DNA of 64,000 nucleotides from Trematomus loennbergii (taxonomy: Eukaryota > Chordata > Actinopteri > Perciformes > Nototheniidae). Both the position numbers and the translations under genes were made by a program. Shown piece by piece: positions 10,677 to 22,900 of this stretch. The stretch is taken from positions 5,167,293-5,231,292 of the forward strand of contig JAAOOA010000086.1 in the NCBI GenBank assembly GCA_012861695.1, in the 5' to 3' direction. Below the pieces are notes generated by a model. The model did no database searches. It was not told where the DNA came from and was given only the letters and a program-made list of their open reading frames with translations. Numbering within the stretch: the first letter of the stretch is position 1; each line of letters opens with the position of its first letter.

Positions 10677-13600
10677 TCAGGTGGGTGGGAGGATGCAACA
10701 TTGTGTTTGTGAGGTTACAAGTGTCCAGTTCACAATTACTGAGGTCGCATCTCCATTCACTTCTACGCCGTGCTGCTGTAGCTGCGCTCGAAGCAGTGCA
10801 TTATCATTCTTCAGCTCCTCAATCTAGGAGAAAAAAGGTAATTAGACACAAGAAAAATAGAAGAAGATATGTAGTAATTTCACCTTATTTTATCCTTAAA
10901 AAGGTTACAGGCACATTGTATTTTCCTATATTTTCCAAGATTCTTTGAGATATACTGTGCATTTCATATGTCAAAATAGGCTGCCTTGTGCTCACAGTCC
11001 CTGTATCGCAAATGTTTTTCTTTCCATTGCAACAAAATGAAGGGTTAGACATGTACATTACATTTAGGCTGAGTGATCACGATTATGTACAGGTTTAAAT
11101 GGGACCTGTTGTCTAAGCAGCTCGTTGTCCTCTCCACCCGCTCCACCTCTTTGTAACTCTCCTGCAGTCGCTGGTTACTCTGACGCAGCTCTCTGATGTA
11201 GTCGCAGGCTTTGGACAGGATGCCTCCTTTACTCTAGATGATAAAAGAAAGAATTGGTAAAACATGACTCGTCTTTTTTCCTCCCATTGTGTCACTAAGA
11301 AACATCTGTACTGAACTTTTCACTAGTGGCTGACTACCAAATAATAGAGCCTAATTTCCTTTGAACTGTGAGGCATTGGATGTGGTTACACCTTTGGCAT
11401 CAGTAATTCAAGCAAGAATTAGGTGAAAAGACGTGAAAAGTGCAAAACATATGCTAAGGTTCATATTATCAGTCTGGATGTAATCCAGCTTCAAAATCCA
11501 TAGAAATGCAAATTAAACAAAAAGATCACAGACAAAGCTGACACCTTCAGGACACATTACATCCATAAAAACCCAGATTTTTAGAACCAGATTTCATTAA
11601 TAAAAGATTAATTAACAGGTGAGCCATTTGTTAAAATTGTACACATTTAAATAATATACATGAGCTTTTAGAAAATATTATTTGGAAGGCTGTTTACTTT
11701 TAAACTCACCGCTCCAGTCCTGCTGTCTAAGCTACAGTCGGGGATGATTTTTGAAAGCGTGACAATCCAGTTGTTAATCTTGTCTCTTCTTCTTCTCTCC
11801 ACTGCAAAGGAAGGAAATACAACATTTAAAGAAATGTCATTATAAGGCCGTTATGTACAAACAAAGCTCACGCCTTAAATCTACATAAGATGCAACTACT
11901 AGCTGTGTAGCATTGACAAAACATGCCTTCATTGTGTTGTGCTCTTCGCCTCTCATCTCTGGGCGCCCGTGGACCCTCCACCTTCCTGTAAAGACACAGC
12001 AGAGCAAACATACAACGTTTTTATACATGACAGACACATTTTCTTATTATAAAAAAAAGTAGATTTCAACATTAACCAAATCTCTGACTCTTGAACTAGA
12101 ATAAAGGGGAACAAATATCTATTGCAGGATGCAAATACATAACTACATGACATGTATTTTAGCTGATGTCTTTATCCAAAGTGACAAAGTTTCATATACA
12201 GTTGACATGCCCATGGTAACAACTGTGGTTGTTAACAAACATGTCGACTGCAAACCACTGACCCTACGATTGGTAGCATCCGTCACCATCTGAGCTACAG
12301 CCGCACATCTAAACAAATGTTTTGACTTTAGCTTTATATCTTTGGCTGGTTAACGATTGGTGCCCAAATGCAGCATTAATCTTTAGTAGCTTTTGGGAAG
12401 GAAGACGCAGCACAGCTGAACCATGAGGTGCTCCGGAGGGCAAAGGATTGTGGGATTCATCCACTGAATCAGGTGTTAATATCTGCCATTAGCCTCTATG
12501 CTAACGGGACTCGTAGGATGTTTATTTACTAAAACTTAACTTAACGGTCAACATATAATTCACAAAACAAGGATGCTACTGATGGATCATTGAGTCACCA
12601 GTTCTCTAACACATGATGGGGGCAGTGTGGGGGGGGGGGGGGGGCGTATGTGAAAGTTCTTCTCACCAGTTAGAACTGCCATGCTGCAGCATCTCGCTTT
12701 CACCGAGGTCTCTGGGGATGGCAGGTAAGTAGGACACAGTGTGGTTTTCAGACTTTGGATGTTTTAATTAGTTTGGTTGTTCAGTTGTACACACAATTAC
12801 AAAACTAATCATTCAGAAAGGGAAGGAAGAGGTAGAGATCCCCGTGAAGAATCTCAGGGTAAGGGGGGGTGAGAAGTCGGCCAAACACGAGGGGAGAGAG
12901 TTATGGTGATTCTGATGAATGCTGGGAAGTGTTTAGTTATACTCACCTGAGTGTAGGTGTGTGTGCGGGTGCGAGGGTACGAGGGGCCGCCTGTAGTACC
13001 TCAGTGGGGCTCATCATCACGTAAAACTGGCCTGGATTTTAAGAGACAAAAAAGGAAAATTAAGTGCTCCTTAAGTAATAATTGATTTTCCTTTTTTTAC
13101 TGACCATGTAATGTATGCTGGTGTATTAGGGCTATTGTAAGTACAATATTTTAAGTAAATACAATACCTGGGAAATATTCCAAGAAAAAAATAATTCTAA
13201 TTTAAAAGCAAAAATGTGCGTGACATTTTTTTGTGTCAAGGAAAATGAGTGCTTCCTTTTACAAGGTTGGATCCACCTCATCACATCACAAATGTAAAAA
13301 CAAGGAATTCCTCTTGTTCATGTGAGGAAGTGCAAAAGTTCAGAATTTACGATAATCCCTGTTTTCTTATAAATAGGCTTAATCTAAGGCAATGTCTCTT
13401 TAAAATCTTTAGCTTATGATAGTACGCTGATTCTGGGCTAAAATACCTATTATTTCCTTATGCTAAATCCCAGAAAGTAAATATGATTAGTTGATCCACT
13501 GGACGCATAATGCACGGCCATGCGTCCATGACGATACATTTTGTAAATCATCATTAGAAGCCTCTTATTTAATATCTATTCGTCTGTCCTTATTCTGTAA

Positions 13601-16600
13601 AACAAGGTGTCCCATTAGCAGGGCGGCTGCTGTTTCCTCACCTCCTGCCTGAGCTATCGTGGGGTCGGAGGTGGTTGCACGGACACGGCGTCCATCGCTG
13701 ACGGTGGTGGCAGGGAAATAAGCGAAACGCGTCTCTCCTCCCACCGTCTCCCCCCCAGGACTGCCCCCATTACTGAAAGGGTTCTGGATGACAGCCTGGC
13801 AAAAGGTAGATTCACACAGTAAACAAGCAGTACATCATATGCGCTAATGCTATGTATGTCTTTTTAATAATCAAAAATAATAATCATGATTTGTATAGCA
13901 CCTTTCAAGAAATGCAGCACACATTTCTTTACAACAAGCAAAACAAATGGATATTGAATTAACATTAAAACAGGGATAGAATTTCAAATTAATGAAAAAG
14001 AAAACGGACTTCATAAAAGTAAAATCAAGAAATAATAATAATCAAGATAAAAAGACAATAGAATACATAAAACAATATGGAAAATATACTGACAGATTAT
14101 CAACAAAATATATATTAAAATCAGTTCCCATACTTGCAGCATGCTTATATAAATGGTGCGGCATCTACTCTGTTATTTGCTTTGCTACATCAGTGGGGCA
14201 GATTTGAGTTTTTGAGACAGAAATTTTAAAAGTGTTGACATTGCTGAAGAGATTTTATCTTCCCCCTAGTTATGAATAAAATAAGGATATTGTAAGGCAG
14301 AACATTTATCATCTCTTGCATATAACTTTATACTGCTAGGCAACAGAGTAAAGTTGATTAACAAATGTCATAACACAATTGCGTGACAATTACCACTTTT
14401 TAATGTGGATGTGCGCACCATATGCATGAGACAACCCCCCCCCCCCTTACACCTGCTTCCGCCTCTCAGAGCGTTCACCCACCTGTGCCACTGCCTGGGG
14501 GGCTCCAGCAAACGCTGCAGCAGAGACCACACTGACGGCCCCTGACCATCAGCTGAGGCTTCCAACTGATCGTCTGTCACCTGAACCACACGGTACGTCA
14601 CCTGCAGGCAGAGCACAGGAAACGTTTAAAAAAGAAGGAGTAATCACACTTTTTAGACATTTTGTAGATTTAACTGCACACATTTAATATGAAAAGAGCT
14701 TGTTCGCAGCAAAAAGCAGCCAACTTCACTCTTCGCTCCTAGTTTTTCCAAAAATCCAAAGGTTCAACAATCCTTTAGATTTCCTACTGTTTGTTTTTTG
14801 TTTTTAAGTGTGAATAAATATCAGGGGTCTCATCTGTTTTCTAATGACACAGTGGGGAGTTGTGGTTATTTCTAGCGTGCAAATTAATCACTATGTGTGA
14901 ACACGTTTGAACCTGGGAGCATTTCTAACATACTAACCAAAGGGCTTGTAATCATCCATCAGCACTCTGAACATTAACCGTTAGCTAAACCTCTCAACAG
15001 AACATGGTTATCTAATCTTAGTATCTGTAACTTGGCGTGGCAGGCTTGCAAAGCTCTGAATTTCCCAACATGTGGGAGTGGTGTGTGAATGGGCTGTAGA
15101 GAGAACTATAATCAGCGTTACAATAAATGAATGGGATGTGTTTTTTTTAGCTTGACCAAAACTGCTACAATGCAAACTGCAATGGTTAGCATGCCTTTGT
15201 AACAATAGCAAAACAGCCAGAATCTGAATACGCCTGTTCTGTCTTCGTTAAGTGTATTAGTTATGTTAATATTAATTTACTTTATTTATAATACACTTTT
15301 CAAAACAAACTTACTGCATTACATTACTAAAACAGGAGCAAAAAACTTCAACTGTAGAGCTAAGCTAAGAGATTCATGACTGCGAAGCATCCATTTTGCA
15401 ACAATACAAATTAAATGGAAATAAAACCCCCAAAGCATTTATTTTTAAGTTTAAAAAAAACGAAAAACATGTTAAAAACACATAAATGTGCCTTGCATTA
15501 TTAAATAGCTCCTTAGTAAAAAACATACATTTTAAGAATTTATGTAAAAACTATGCTATACTTACTGATGTTTTGTTACTTAACGATTATATCAGAGTGT
15601 GATAACTGCTTTATGTGTGACTTAATTCTCTTGTTGTGTTGTTTATTAATGTAAAGTACCGGTTTCTCTTGTAAAGGAAAATATCTGGATCACAGTGAGA
15701 CTTCTTGTCAATAACGTTTATCTCTCCACAGATCATCCATGCTCACCTGTCCTCCGCTGTTCTCTGTGCGGAACTGGTACTGCACATTGTGGTCAGTGAA
15801 CGCAGCTTGCGGGACGCCGGTGATGGTCACTGCGGTCTGCTCCACCGTGCCCACCGACTCTCCTGCAACACAGAACAGGTTTCCAATCTGTGAGGCTGCA
15901 CAGGCACAACGACGAAAGACAAGTAAGTGGATGAATATGCATTACACATTTTATTTCCAGAAAATGAACAGGTTACATTTTAGAATTAGAAGAACCTCAC
16001 CTTCCTGTAGCTGCACCACCTCTTCTGTTTCTGTTTGTCGTGACTAGAAACAAAAAGAGAACAGAGTCAATTATTGATCATAAATGAATATGTGAATAAA
16101 GCTCTCAGAGCAAGGTGTGGGGGAATGGCGACCCCTGGTGGTCCCAGGAGGAGATGATGGAGAAAACATAAATAAAGTCATACATCACTGGCGGGCAAAG
16201 CGTGACAGAAGTCATGTTTTATGCAACTTTCAGGAGAAAACTATGTATTATTTAATGATTAAAACTCAACTGTAAGTGATTATATTAAGTGCACAAGCAA
16301 AGGAAAAACTTCAGAAATAATTATAACACTATTAACACCGCCCTTCCTAGTTTAATTTAAGCATTTTAATGCTAAAAGAGTTGCATTAGCTATAGTGAAA
16401 CAACAACGTTAAACTAAGTGTGATGTCTTGAAAATAAACCCTAATCGCTGATGTGCATTTGCTTTTCTTATCAAGTAAATAAAGCAGTAATCGTGATGTT
16501 ACACATTTGCAAAAGGGCGCACACTTTCTGCTGAAAATGTGAAAATGACGGATGCAAAAAACGCCTCATCCAGGAAGGCTGCACCCAGATTCAGCAGGAG

Positions 16601-16767
16601 GTAAAACATAAACAATGCACACATCTTACAAGTATCTGGGGCATGCAGGTTATTAACAGCTAGAAGATAAAGCTTTTAGGCCGTGGAGGGAGCCATGTCT
16701 GAGCAGGAAGCGGGGCAGCAGCCTCTCACCTCCCCGAGCTGTCCAGACTCTGCTCCAGCATATCCAT
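10677..16767 (-). CDS. usf2: Upstream stimulatory factor 2, bHLH-leucine zipper transcription factor
   Basis: USF2 is a nuclear factor that dimerises and binds CACGTG E-boxes. Exons on the minus strand are 16730-16767, 16001-16043, 15747-15862, 14483-14601, 13642-13795, 12947-13031, 12667-12711 (45 nt, possibly alternative), 11927-11985, 11710-11801, 11106-11233 and 10677-10823. MDMLEQSLD, AVIQNPFSNGGSP, GQFYVMMSP, the basic region RAQHNE-VERRRRDKINNW, SKGGILSKACDYIRELRQ and IEELKNDNALLRAQLQQH identify USF2 rather than USF1. Single missing bases break the frame at 16034-16036 (T run), 14539-14542 (C run) and 11129-11130. With three bases added the total is 1029 nt (342 aa). The last 21 residues do not look like USF2. 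A one-base shift near 10740 would end the protein in Gln-stop, as in mammals. The intron after 11927 begins with GC. Confidence 0.92.
12150..12310. repeat. Teleost dispersed repeat fragment in usf2 intron
   Basis: The motifs GCTGATGTCTTTATCCAAAG and GACCCTACGATTGGTAGC match, in degraded form, a common teleost interspersed sequence. A better preserved version of the first motif lies near 23715. A related fragment is at 37545-37745. Confidence 0.45.
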
Positions 16768-16879
16768 GAAGCTTTTTGCGGGGGTAAAAACGCCGATATT
16801 CAACGACACTGATTTACGGAGATGGAAGCGCTGATCACGGGGACAAACACACGGGTCATGTGAGGAAGACAGTCCAGGA

Positions 16880-16885
16880 CACGTG
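16880..16885. promoter_or_regulatory. CACGTG E-box upstream of usf2
   Basis: A palindromic CACGTG lies 113 bases upstream of the usf2 start codon, within the GC-rich probable promoter. USF proteins bind this core, so the site could mediate autoregulation. Other bHLH-zip factors bind the same core. Confidence 0.5.
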
Positions 16886-17296
16886 AGGCACCGACCGGGC
16901 AAGGAGCTAAAATGGAGGCCGCTGCTGAGCAGGAGGGAGTCGTCTGCGTCTGTGCGGAAAACCGAAAAAAACACACACTCCGCGGGCTTACGCAGCTGCA
17001 CGGCGGCGGCGGTGCTCCGGGGAGATCGTTAGTCTTTCAGATGAACCTGCTGGATGTACGGCTGGAGGATTATTTCCTGTTAACGGTTCGATGGAAGTGT
17101 TTTTGTCCGTGGGTTTCCTTTTTGTTGCTCGCGGCGCACAGCTGCTGTTTATCCGCGCAAAGCTGCGGACTGCGCCATGCGGCCAATAAGATGCGGAGTG
17201 GACTAGTTTCTGGCTTTTATATTGTGTTTAAATGTGTGTTTTGATCAGTGTAAATGTTCCTTTGGCTTTTAATATTTCACATAGGTAACCTAGCAT

Positions 17297-17305
17297 TCAC
17301 GTGAC
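17297..17305. promoter_or_regulatory. TCACGTGAC extended E-box
   Basis: This nine-base site contains the full palindrome TCACGTGA, a high-affinity USF and MiT/TFE binding pattern. It lies about 530 bases upstream of the usf2 start codon, in the shared usf2/lmna upstream region. Confidence 0.5.
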
Positions 17306-18230
17306 TCCTCTGGGGCAAATAGTTTTCTAGTTAGTGCATTATCGCGTTTTATTCTCGGTTTATTTCTGCATTTAAAAGTCAGTCACGCGGGGATTAATTG
17401 CTTGTAATTTCTTAGACTTTGTGTTATATTTGTCAAGGCAATCATATACAGGTGTAGTGTTCATCTGACACATGCAGACTATCAGCTCCTCAGCTCCTTC
17501 AGGTTTTTTGCCCAGGTGACCACGGGGATCCAATACGGGTTTTCACACAGACCACATGACACAAACTGTCCAACGCGCAGAGCACTCCGCTTCTCGTAAC
17601 TCACTGTTCTTATGTCGTGTTTGACAGCTAGAAGCTATTTTAACTCAAAAACCGGAAAACATGTTGATCCGGGGTTCCGTTTGAGTGGATCATGGTGTTT
17701 TTTGTGCAGCCAGTTTCAACCATTAACACAGTCTGCTGTTTAACACAACTCTCCTGAAGGCACCATATCATATTAAACAAACCGCATTTATGGAAACCCC
17801 TCTTACTTTTCCACTTTTCATATAAAGAATTGTGCCTACAATGTAAGTGCATGAGTTCAACAGCTGCACAAAACTGCTCATTGGTGTACAATTGATTTGA
17901 GTTTGAAGAATAAGCTGGAATTGAAATCAAATAGGCCTACAATTTTTAGATTTATATATTATGTTGTTTATTCACATTAGTTATGCAATTATTTGTATTT
18001 ATATTGTATTTGTTATATGTGTTGATTGCACAGACACGTAAAGCTGCATTGTATTTTGTTTTGTTCAATAAAGGAAAGATACAACGAATTATTCGCACTA
18101 TTTTATTTTCGTAACTTAAAATCTTTTTTTACGTCTATTTTATGCTCTTTCTATGTTTATTTTGATGTCTTTTACTGGTGACTGTATTATACTGTATGTG
18201 AGAGACACAATGGAACATTAAATTATAATG

Positions 18231-18387
18231 TAGCACCTTTCATACAAGAATTGCAGTCCTAAGTGCTTCACACAAAAATGATATCACAATTCAAGATTCA
18301 GATATATCTTGAAATCTTTGAATCTTGAATCGTGATATCAATTTTCTGTGAAGCACTTTGGACTGCAATTATTGTATGAAATGTGCT
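18231..18387. repeat. Foldback (inverted) repeat, arms about 70 bp
   Basis: The left arm begins TAGCACCTTTCATACAA and ends ATTCAAGATTCA. The right arm is its imperfect reverse complement, with most positions paired, separated by a loop of about 14 bases. GTATAGCACCTTTCAAG near 13900 resembles one arm end, which suggests a dispersed family. Confidence 0.7.
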
Positions 18388-19004
18388 GTACAAAGAAAGC
18401 TATTGTTAGTATTGGGTTTAATGTAAATGTAATAATACATGTAAATACATTTCATTTTTTAATTAACTTCTCAGTTCCATTGTGTTACCATGGCAACAGT
18501 TAGAGTGGCACTCTTCTAGCTTTAAAAGGATGAATTATTCACTAGTGTGGAAGGGATAGAATAATAAGAGGTTGCACAATTGTAAAGGAGGTACCATGCC
18601 TATCAACACTTAGTTAATTTAAAATAACAATCTAATGTAGATTTGAGAACAATAGTGGGTTTAACACCATGAAATTAAAACCAAACAGACATAATTGCTC
18701 ATACACATTATAAAATGACTGTTAGTGCAGTATAATGCCTTCAAAAAAGTATTAAACCACATTGACATCTTGTGTTTTGTTGTTTTTACACTAAATCCAT
18801 ATAGATTTGTAAATGCTAAATACGACATCCTGTTTCTAATAAAAGTTCTTCATCTGAACTTCTTGGAGAAGCATAAGCACTGTGGTTCGAGTCAAAAGCC
18901 ATGAATGAACAGAAGTGAACTCTCAGGCAATAGATCTTAAAATGATCCCCTAGCATTTATTTGAGTAGCGGGTGACTCATTCATTCAGACTGCACACCCA
19001 TACA

Positions 19005-19044
19005 GTGAGTGTGTGTGAGTGTGTTTGAGTGTGTGAGTGTGTGT

Positions 19045-19092
<48 letters not shown>

Positions 19093-19198
19093 AAAGAGAG
19101 AGAGAGAGAGAGAGAAGAAAAGAGAGAGAGAGAGAGAGAGAGAGCAAAAAGAGAGAGAGAGAGAGAAAAAAAAGAGAGAGAGAGAGAGAAAAAAAAAA
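19005..19198. repeat. (GT)n then interrupted (GA)n purine tract
   Basis: A short GT-rich stretch passes into about 130 bases of pure purine (GA)n broken by A runs. It ends about 240 bases before the proposed lmna first-exon donor. The long frames read through it on either strand are composition artefacts. Confidence 0.9.
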
Positions 19199-19239
19199 AT
19201 ACCAAACAACCACTTATGAAGTGCCAAACTTGAGTCCAA

Positions 19240-19440
19240 CCTCTCTCCTCTCCTCCCATCTCATTCTTTCCTACCCGGGCGTTCACCCACAGATGGATTT
19301 GCAGACATCGCTCTAACAGACTGAAGAGTGCAGGAGGACTTAGAGGAAAGCTCTCATCCCAAGATACCAAAGAAAACCAACAGAGAAGTCTCCGAAAATC
19401 CTAAGTGTATCTACTTCTACCCTCTACCCAGCTATAAAAA
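19240..19440 (+). other. lmna: Probable lmna 5' untranslated exon
   Basis: A donor (AAAAAG then GTAAAT) follows base 19440, and an acceptor (TTTCCAG) lies at 19891-19901, just before the lmna start codon. The 5' limit is unknown. Confidence 0.35.
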
Positions 19441-19914
19441 GGTAAATATTCCCATCGAAGTTGGCATCTTTTGTGCAGAGTCTTTACTTTGAGCTTTGGG
19501 TGGAGTCGACAACCCCTCACATGTCCTTTGATGAACTTTTCTTTTGAAAGTTTTATCTCAATGCACTCAAAAGAGTTTCTGTGCACCTTATGTGGTAAAT
19601 TATGTTTTATTCTTAATTCTAACCTTTCAATTATAACTTTGTTTTACTTGTGTGGGAAGTCACAGATTATTACAGTAAAAGTCCACTTTTATACCTAAAT
19701 GAGGGGATTGTTTTCTGGATTGATTTTGATTATAAAGTAGGTGAATGTAGATTTGTAACAGAACTGCATGGTCAACTTTCTCCATCATCCTATGTAAAGG
19801 CCTGTTTTTATTGTACTAAGCTCATTATGCCAGTATTTAGACATTTTGTGCATGGAAAAACAACTGTACAGAATGATTAATTTGATAATGTCTGTTTCCA
19901 GAAAGACAAGTGCC

Positions 19915-22900
19915 ATGGCGACACCCAAAAATACTCCCCGGGGCTCCAACACACCTCTGTCCCCAACCGTATCACCCGGCTCCAGGAGAAGGAGGACCTG
20001 TGCAACCTCAACGACCGGCTGGCCATCTACATCGACAAGGTGCGCTCACTGGAGTTTGAGAATGCCGGCCTGCGTCTGCGCATCACCGAGTCAGAGACAG
20101 AGGTCAGCCGGGAGCTGACGGGCCTGAAGGCCGCCTACGAGACGGAGCTGGCCGATGCCCGGAAGACTCTGGACTCTGTGGCCAAGGAGAGGGCCCGGCT
20201 GCAGCTGGAGCTGGCCAAACTGAGAGAGGACTTCAAGGAGCTGAAGGCAAGGTGAGCTGCAGCACAAACAAACTCAACCTTTTTGTGTGGTTATGTATGT
20301 GTTCGGGAAAAATAATATCTTCAATCAGTGAAAATGTACATTGCGGGAGGATAGGCGGGGTTTAGGGGTGATCCCGCACGTTTGAGGCCCTGAATTTGTT
20401 AAAAGCACCCATGTGTGTTCATGAGATGTAGTTTATTCACAGTTCAACAGACTGTCTAACTTATTAAAGAGTTCAGCAAGTTCAAATAATTAATAAACCT
20501 AGAGAGTGGATTTAATCATCATGACGTCACCTTGGGGTTCAAAGTTTAGAGTTTGGCATTTTGGACGTCACCATTTATTTTTTAGTTTTTTGGAAGTTAC
20601 CATTTTTTACGAGGGTGGAGCTAGAAAGGGATACTCCTCCTTCTAAGCCTCTGTCCTTATTGAGAGGTCAACATAGCAACTTGCCAATAAAAACGTAGCC
20701 ACGATCTTTTACCAGGTTTACCTACTACCATGCTTTATTGTCTACGTTAGTTTAAATGGGACCCTAAATGACATAAGTAACATCATGCTGTATTAAAGGA
20801 AACATAAAACTAGCGATTGAGACCATTCACTTATCAGGAAAATGTTGACTGAGGTAGGAAATCAAGTGAAGAGTAAGGTATAGTTTTCTTATAGACTTCC
20901 TTACAACTGGACACACTTTCACTCAATTCATTAGACTCTGGGCTTTTCTGTTACAGCCTCACGTGGTCTGGGTATGCCCAATAGATAATGGTGGCTAATG
21001 TTAGAAACTTTGGATAGGAATTGCTTTGTAACTTCAGAGATAGTTGGCTGTCATTATGACTATTTTCTACATTACTGTTTACGCATTTACTATAATCCCA
21101 TAATTAGCACATGTGGTAACAGAGGCTGCTGTCGCACTTAAGTAAAATTAAACTTCACCCTCAAAATACTTAACTTTAAAGATCTTGCAGTATAACAGTA
21201 GACATCATGTAACAAGAGCTGACGAGCATGCACCGTGTCACTGGTTGCCTTTTCTTCCAAGAAGATTTAAAAAGTCTTCCTGGTATGAAATAAAATGAAA
21301 AGACACTACTGAACAAGATATTATGTTTATTGGAGGATCATGAGAGGAAGCAGCTGCCTCAAGGCTTATGAAAGCCCCACTTTCAACATCTTTCTATATT
21401 TGTCAAATATGTGATATGCTTCCCTGTAAAGAGTAGCAAAGGGATTAAGTAAATGAATCATTAGTCCAATGCAATATACTAGAGTGTGATTACAGTGATA
21501 ATATCTGCATGTGATCCACAGCAGCAGATCAGAGTTACTCATTAGCTTTTAATAGCTGATGCTTTATATGTGACAGTGTGAGAGCTGCCCTGGTTCAGGG
21601 GCCACTCCCTGCCTGGAGCATACCCTCCTCATTGCTCACTGCTGCCTGACGTTTCTCCTCTTCCCATGCTGCCACATCCAGAGCCTGATGACTAACTCTT
21701 TCCCCGTTTCTCCTCCTACCAAGGCAATCATTATGCACACAATACGTGGCAGTGTTTAGCGGGCTGTACTCTTGCCTCCATTATTTTTCCATAGATGTTG
21801 AGACGACGGACGTTGTATGTTTGGCAAAGTCGAGCCGTCGCCATGGCAGCGTGTCAGCCAAACATAAACGGCTGTGGTTTGTGGCTACCGCAAACATGGG
21901 ACTGAACGTTGATCGCTGTGGCCTATGAGTCATATGCACCAAGGTCTTTCCCGTCTCTATCTGGACTACATCCTTGATCTAAAATAGCTCATATTTGTTT
22001 CATTAGACTCCGTAAAGGAAACTGTAGTAGTTCAGTTTCCACTTAAAGGAACTCCACCTAAAAAACGTATCCATCCTTTTACTTGTAGTGCAATCTATCG
22101 GTGTAGATACTTCTGGAGCGAGTTGCCATTGACGAAATATCGGCCGTCAAGATGTTGCCTCCTCTCCAATATAACGGAACAAAATGGCATTTGGCTTCGG
22201 AACAAAATCGCCAAAAAAATACATTTTAAGAACAGCAACGTCTATTTCCAGAAATCATGACCCAGTTGCTCAAGATAATCCACACACCTTGTAGATAACA
22301 GTTTTGTGTAGGAACTATTTTCTCTCTACCAAACTAGGTATAACTAGGAATAAGCAGAGGTGGATCAAATACTAAGATTGTGTACTTAATTAAAAGTAGA
22401 AGTAGAAGTCCTACATTTCAAAATGTTACTCAAGTAAAAGTACAAAAGTTTTAGCATCAAAATATACTTAAAAGTACTCATTGTGCAGATTGTTCCATTT
22501 CAGAATAATATATATAATATGTTTTATAATGATTGATCATGAAAGTGTTCTCAAAGCTGGTAAAGGTGCAGCTAGTTTGAATGACTTTGTATACTGCAGG
22601 GTAGCTTGTGAATTTACTCCAGGTGGAACTAAAGTCTGATTTAACACTTGAGTATATCTCACATCATTCATCCACATCTGTAAAGTAACTAAAGGTTTTA
22701 AATACATGTAGTGGAGTCAAAGTACACTATTAACCTCTGAATTGTAGTGGGGTGGAAGTTCAAAGTAGCAAAAAAAGTCCTTCACAATTGAACTTAAGTA
22801 CAGTACTTGAGTAAATGTACTTAGTTACTTTACACCACTGTGAATGAGCCTGTTTTTGATTAGATGCACGCTTCTTTCGGTGTGGTAAAACAGCAAAAAG

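Larger units (their letters stand above)
16886..19004. other. Divergent intergenic region between usf2 and lmna
   Basis: The first 300 bases are GC-rich, with a CCAAT motif near 17184, as expected for the usf2 promoter. The rest is AT-rich and holds a second E-box and a foldback repeat. No coding frame was recognised. Confidence 0.5.

Noticed and set aside
10677..16767. usf1 as the identity of the bHLH-zip gene
   Set aside because: MDML start, AVIQNPFSNGGSP, DCS-x4-TGASKGG and IEELKN-x-NALLRAQLQQH are USF2-like, and the neighbours fit the USF2 locus.
18981..19370. Long Leu/Ser-rich minus-strand frames
   Set aside because: Produced by the (GA)n/(CT)n tract; no complex sequence.
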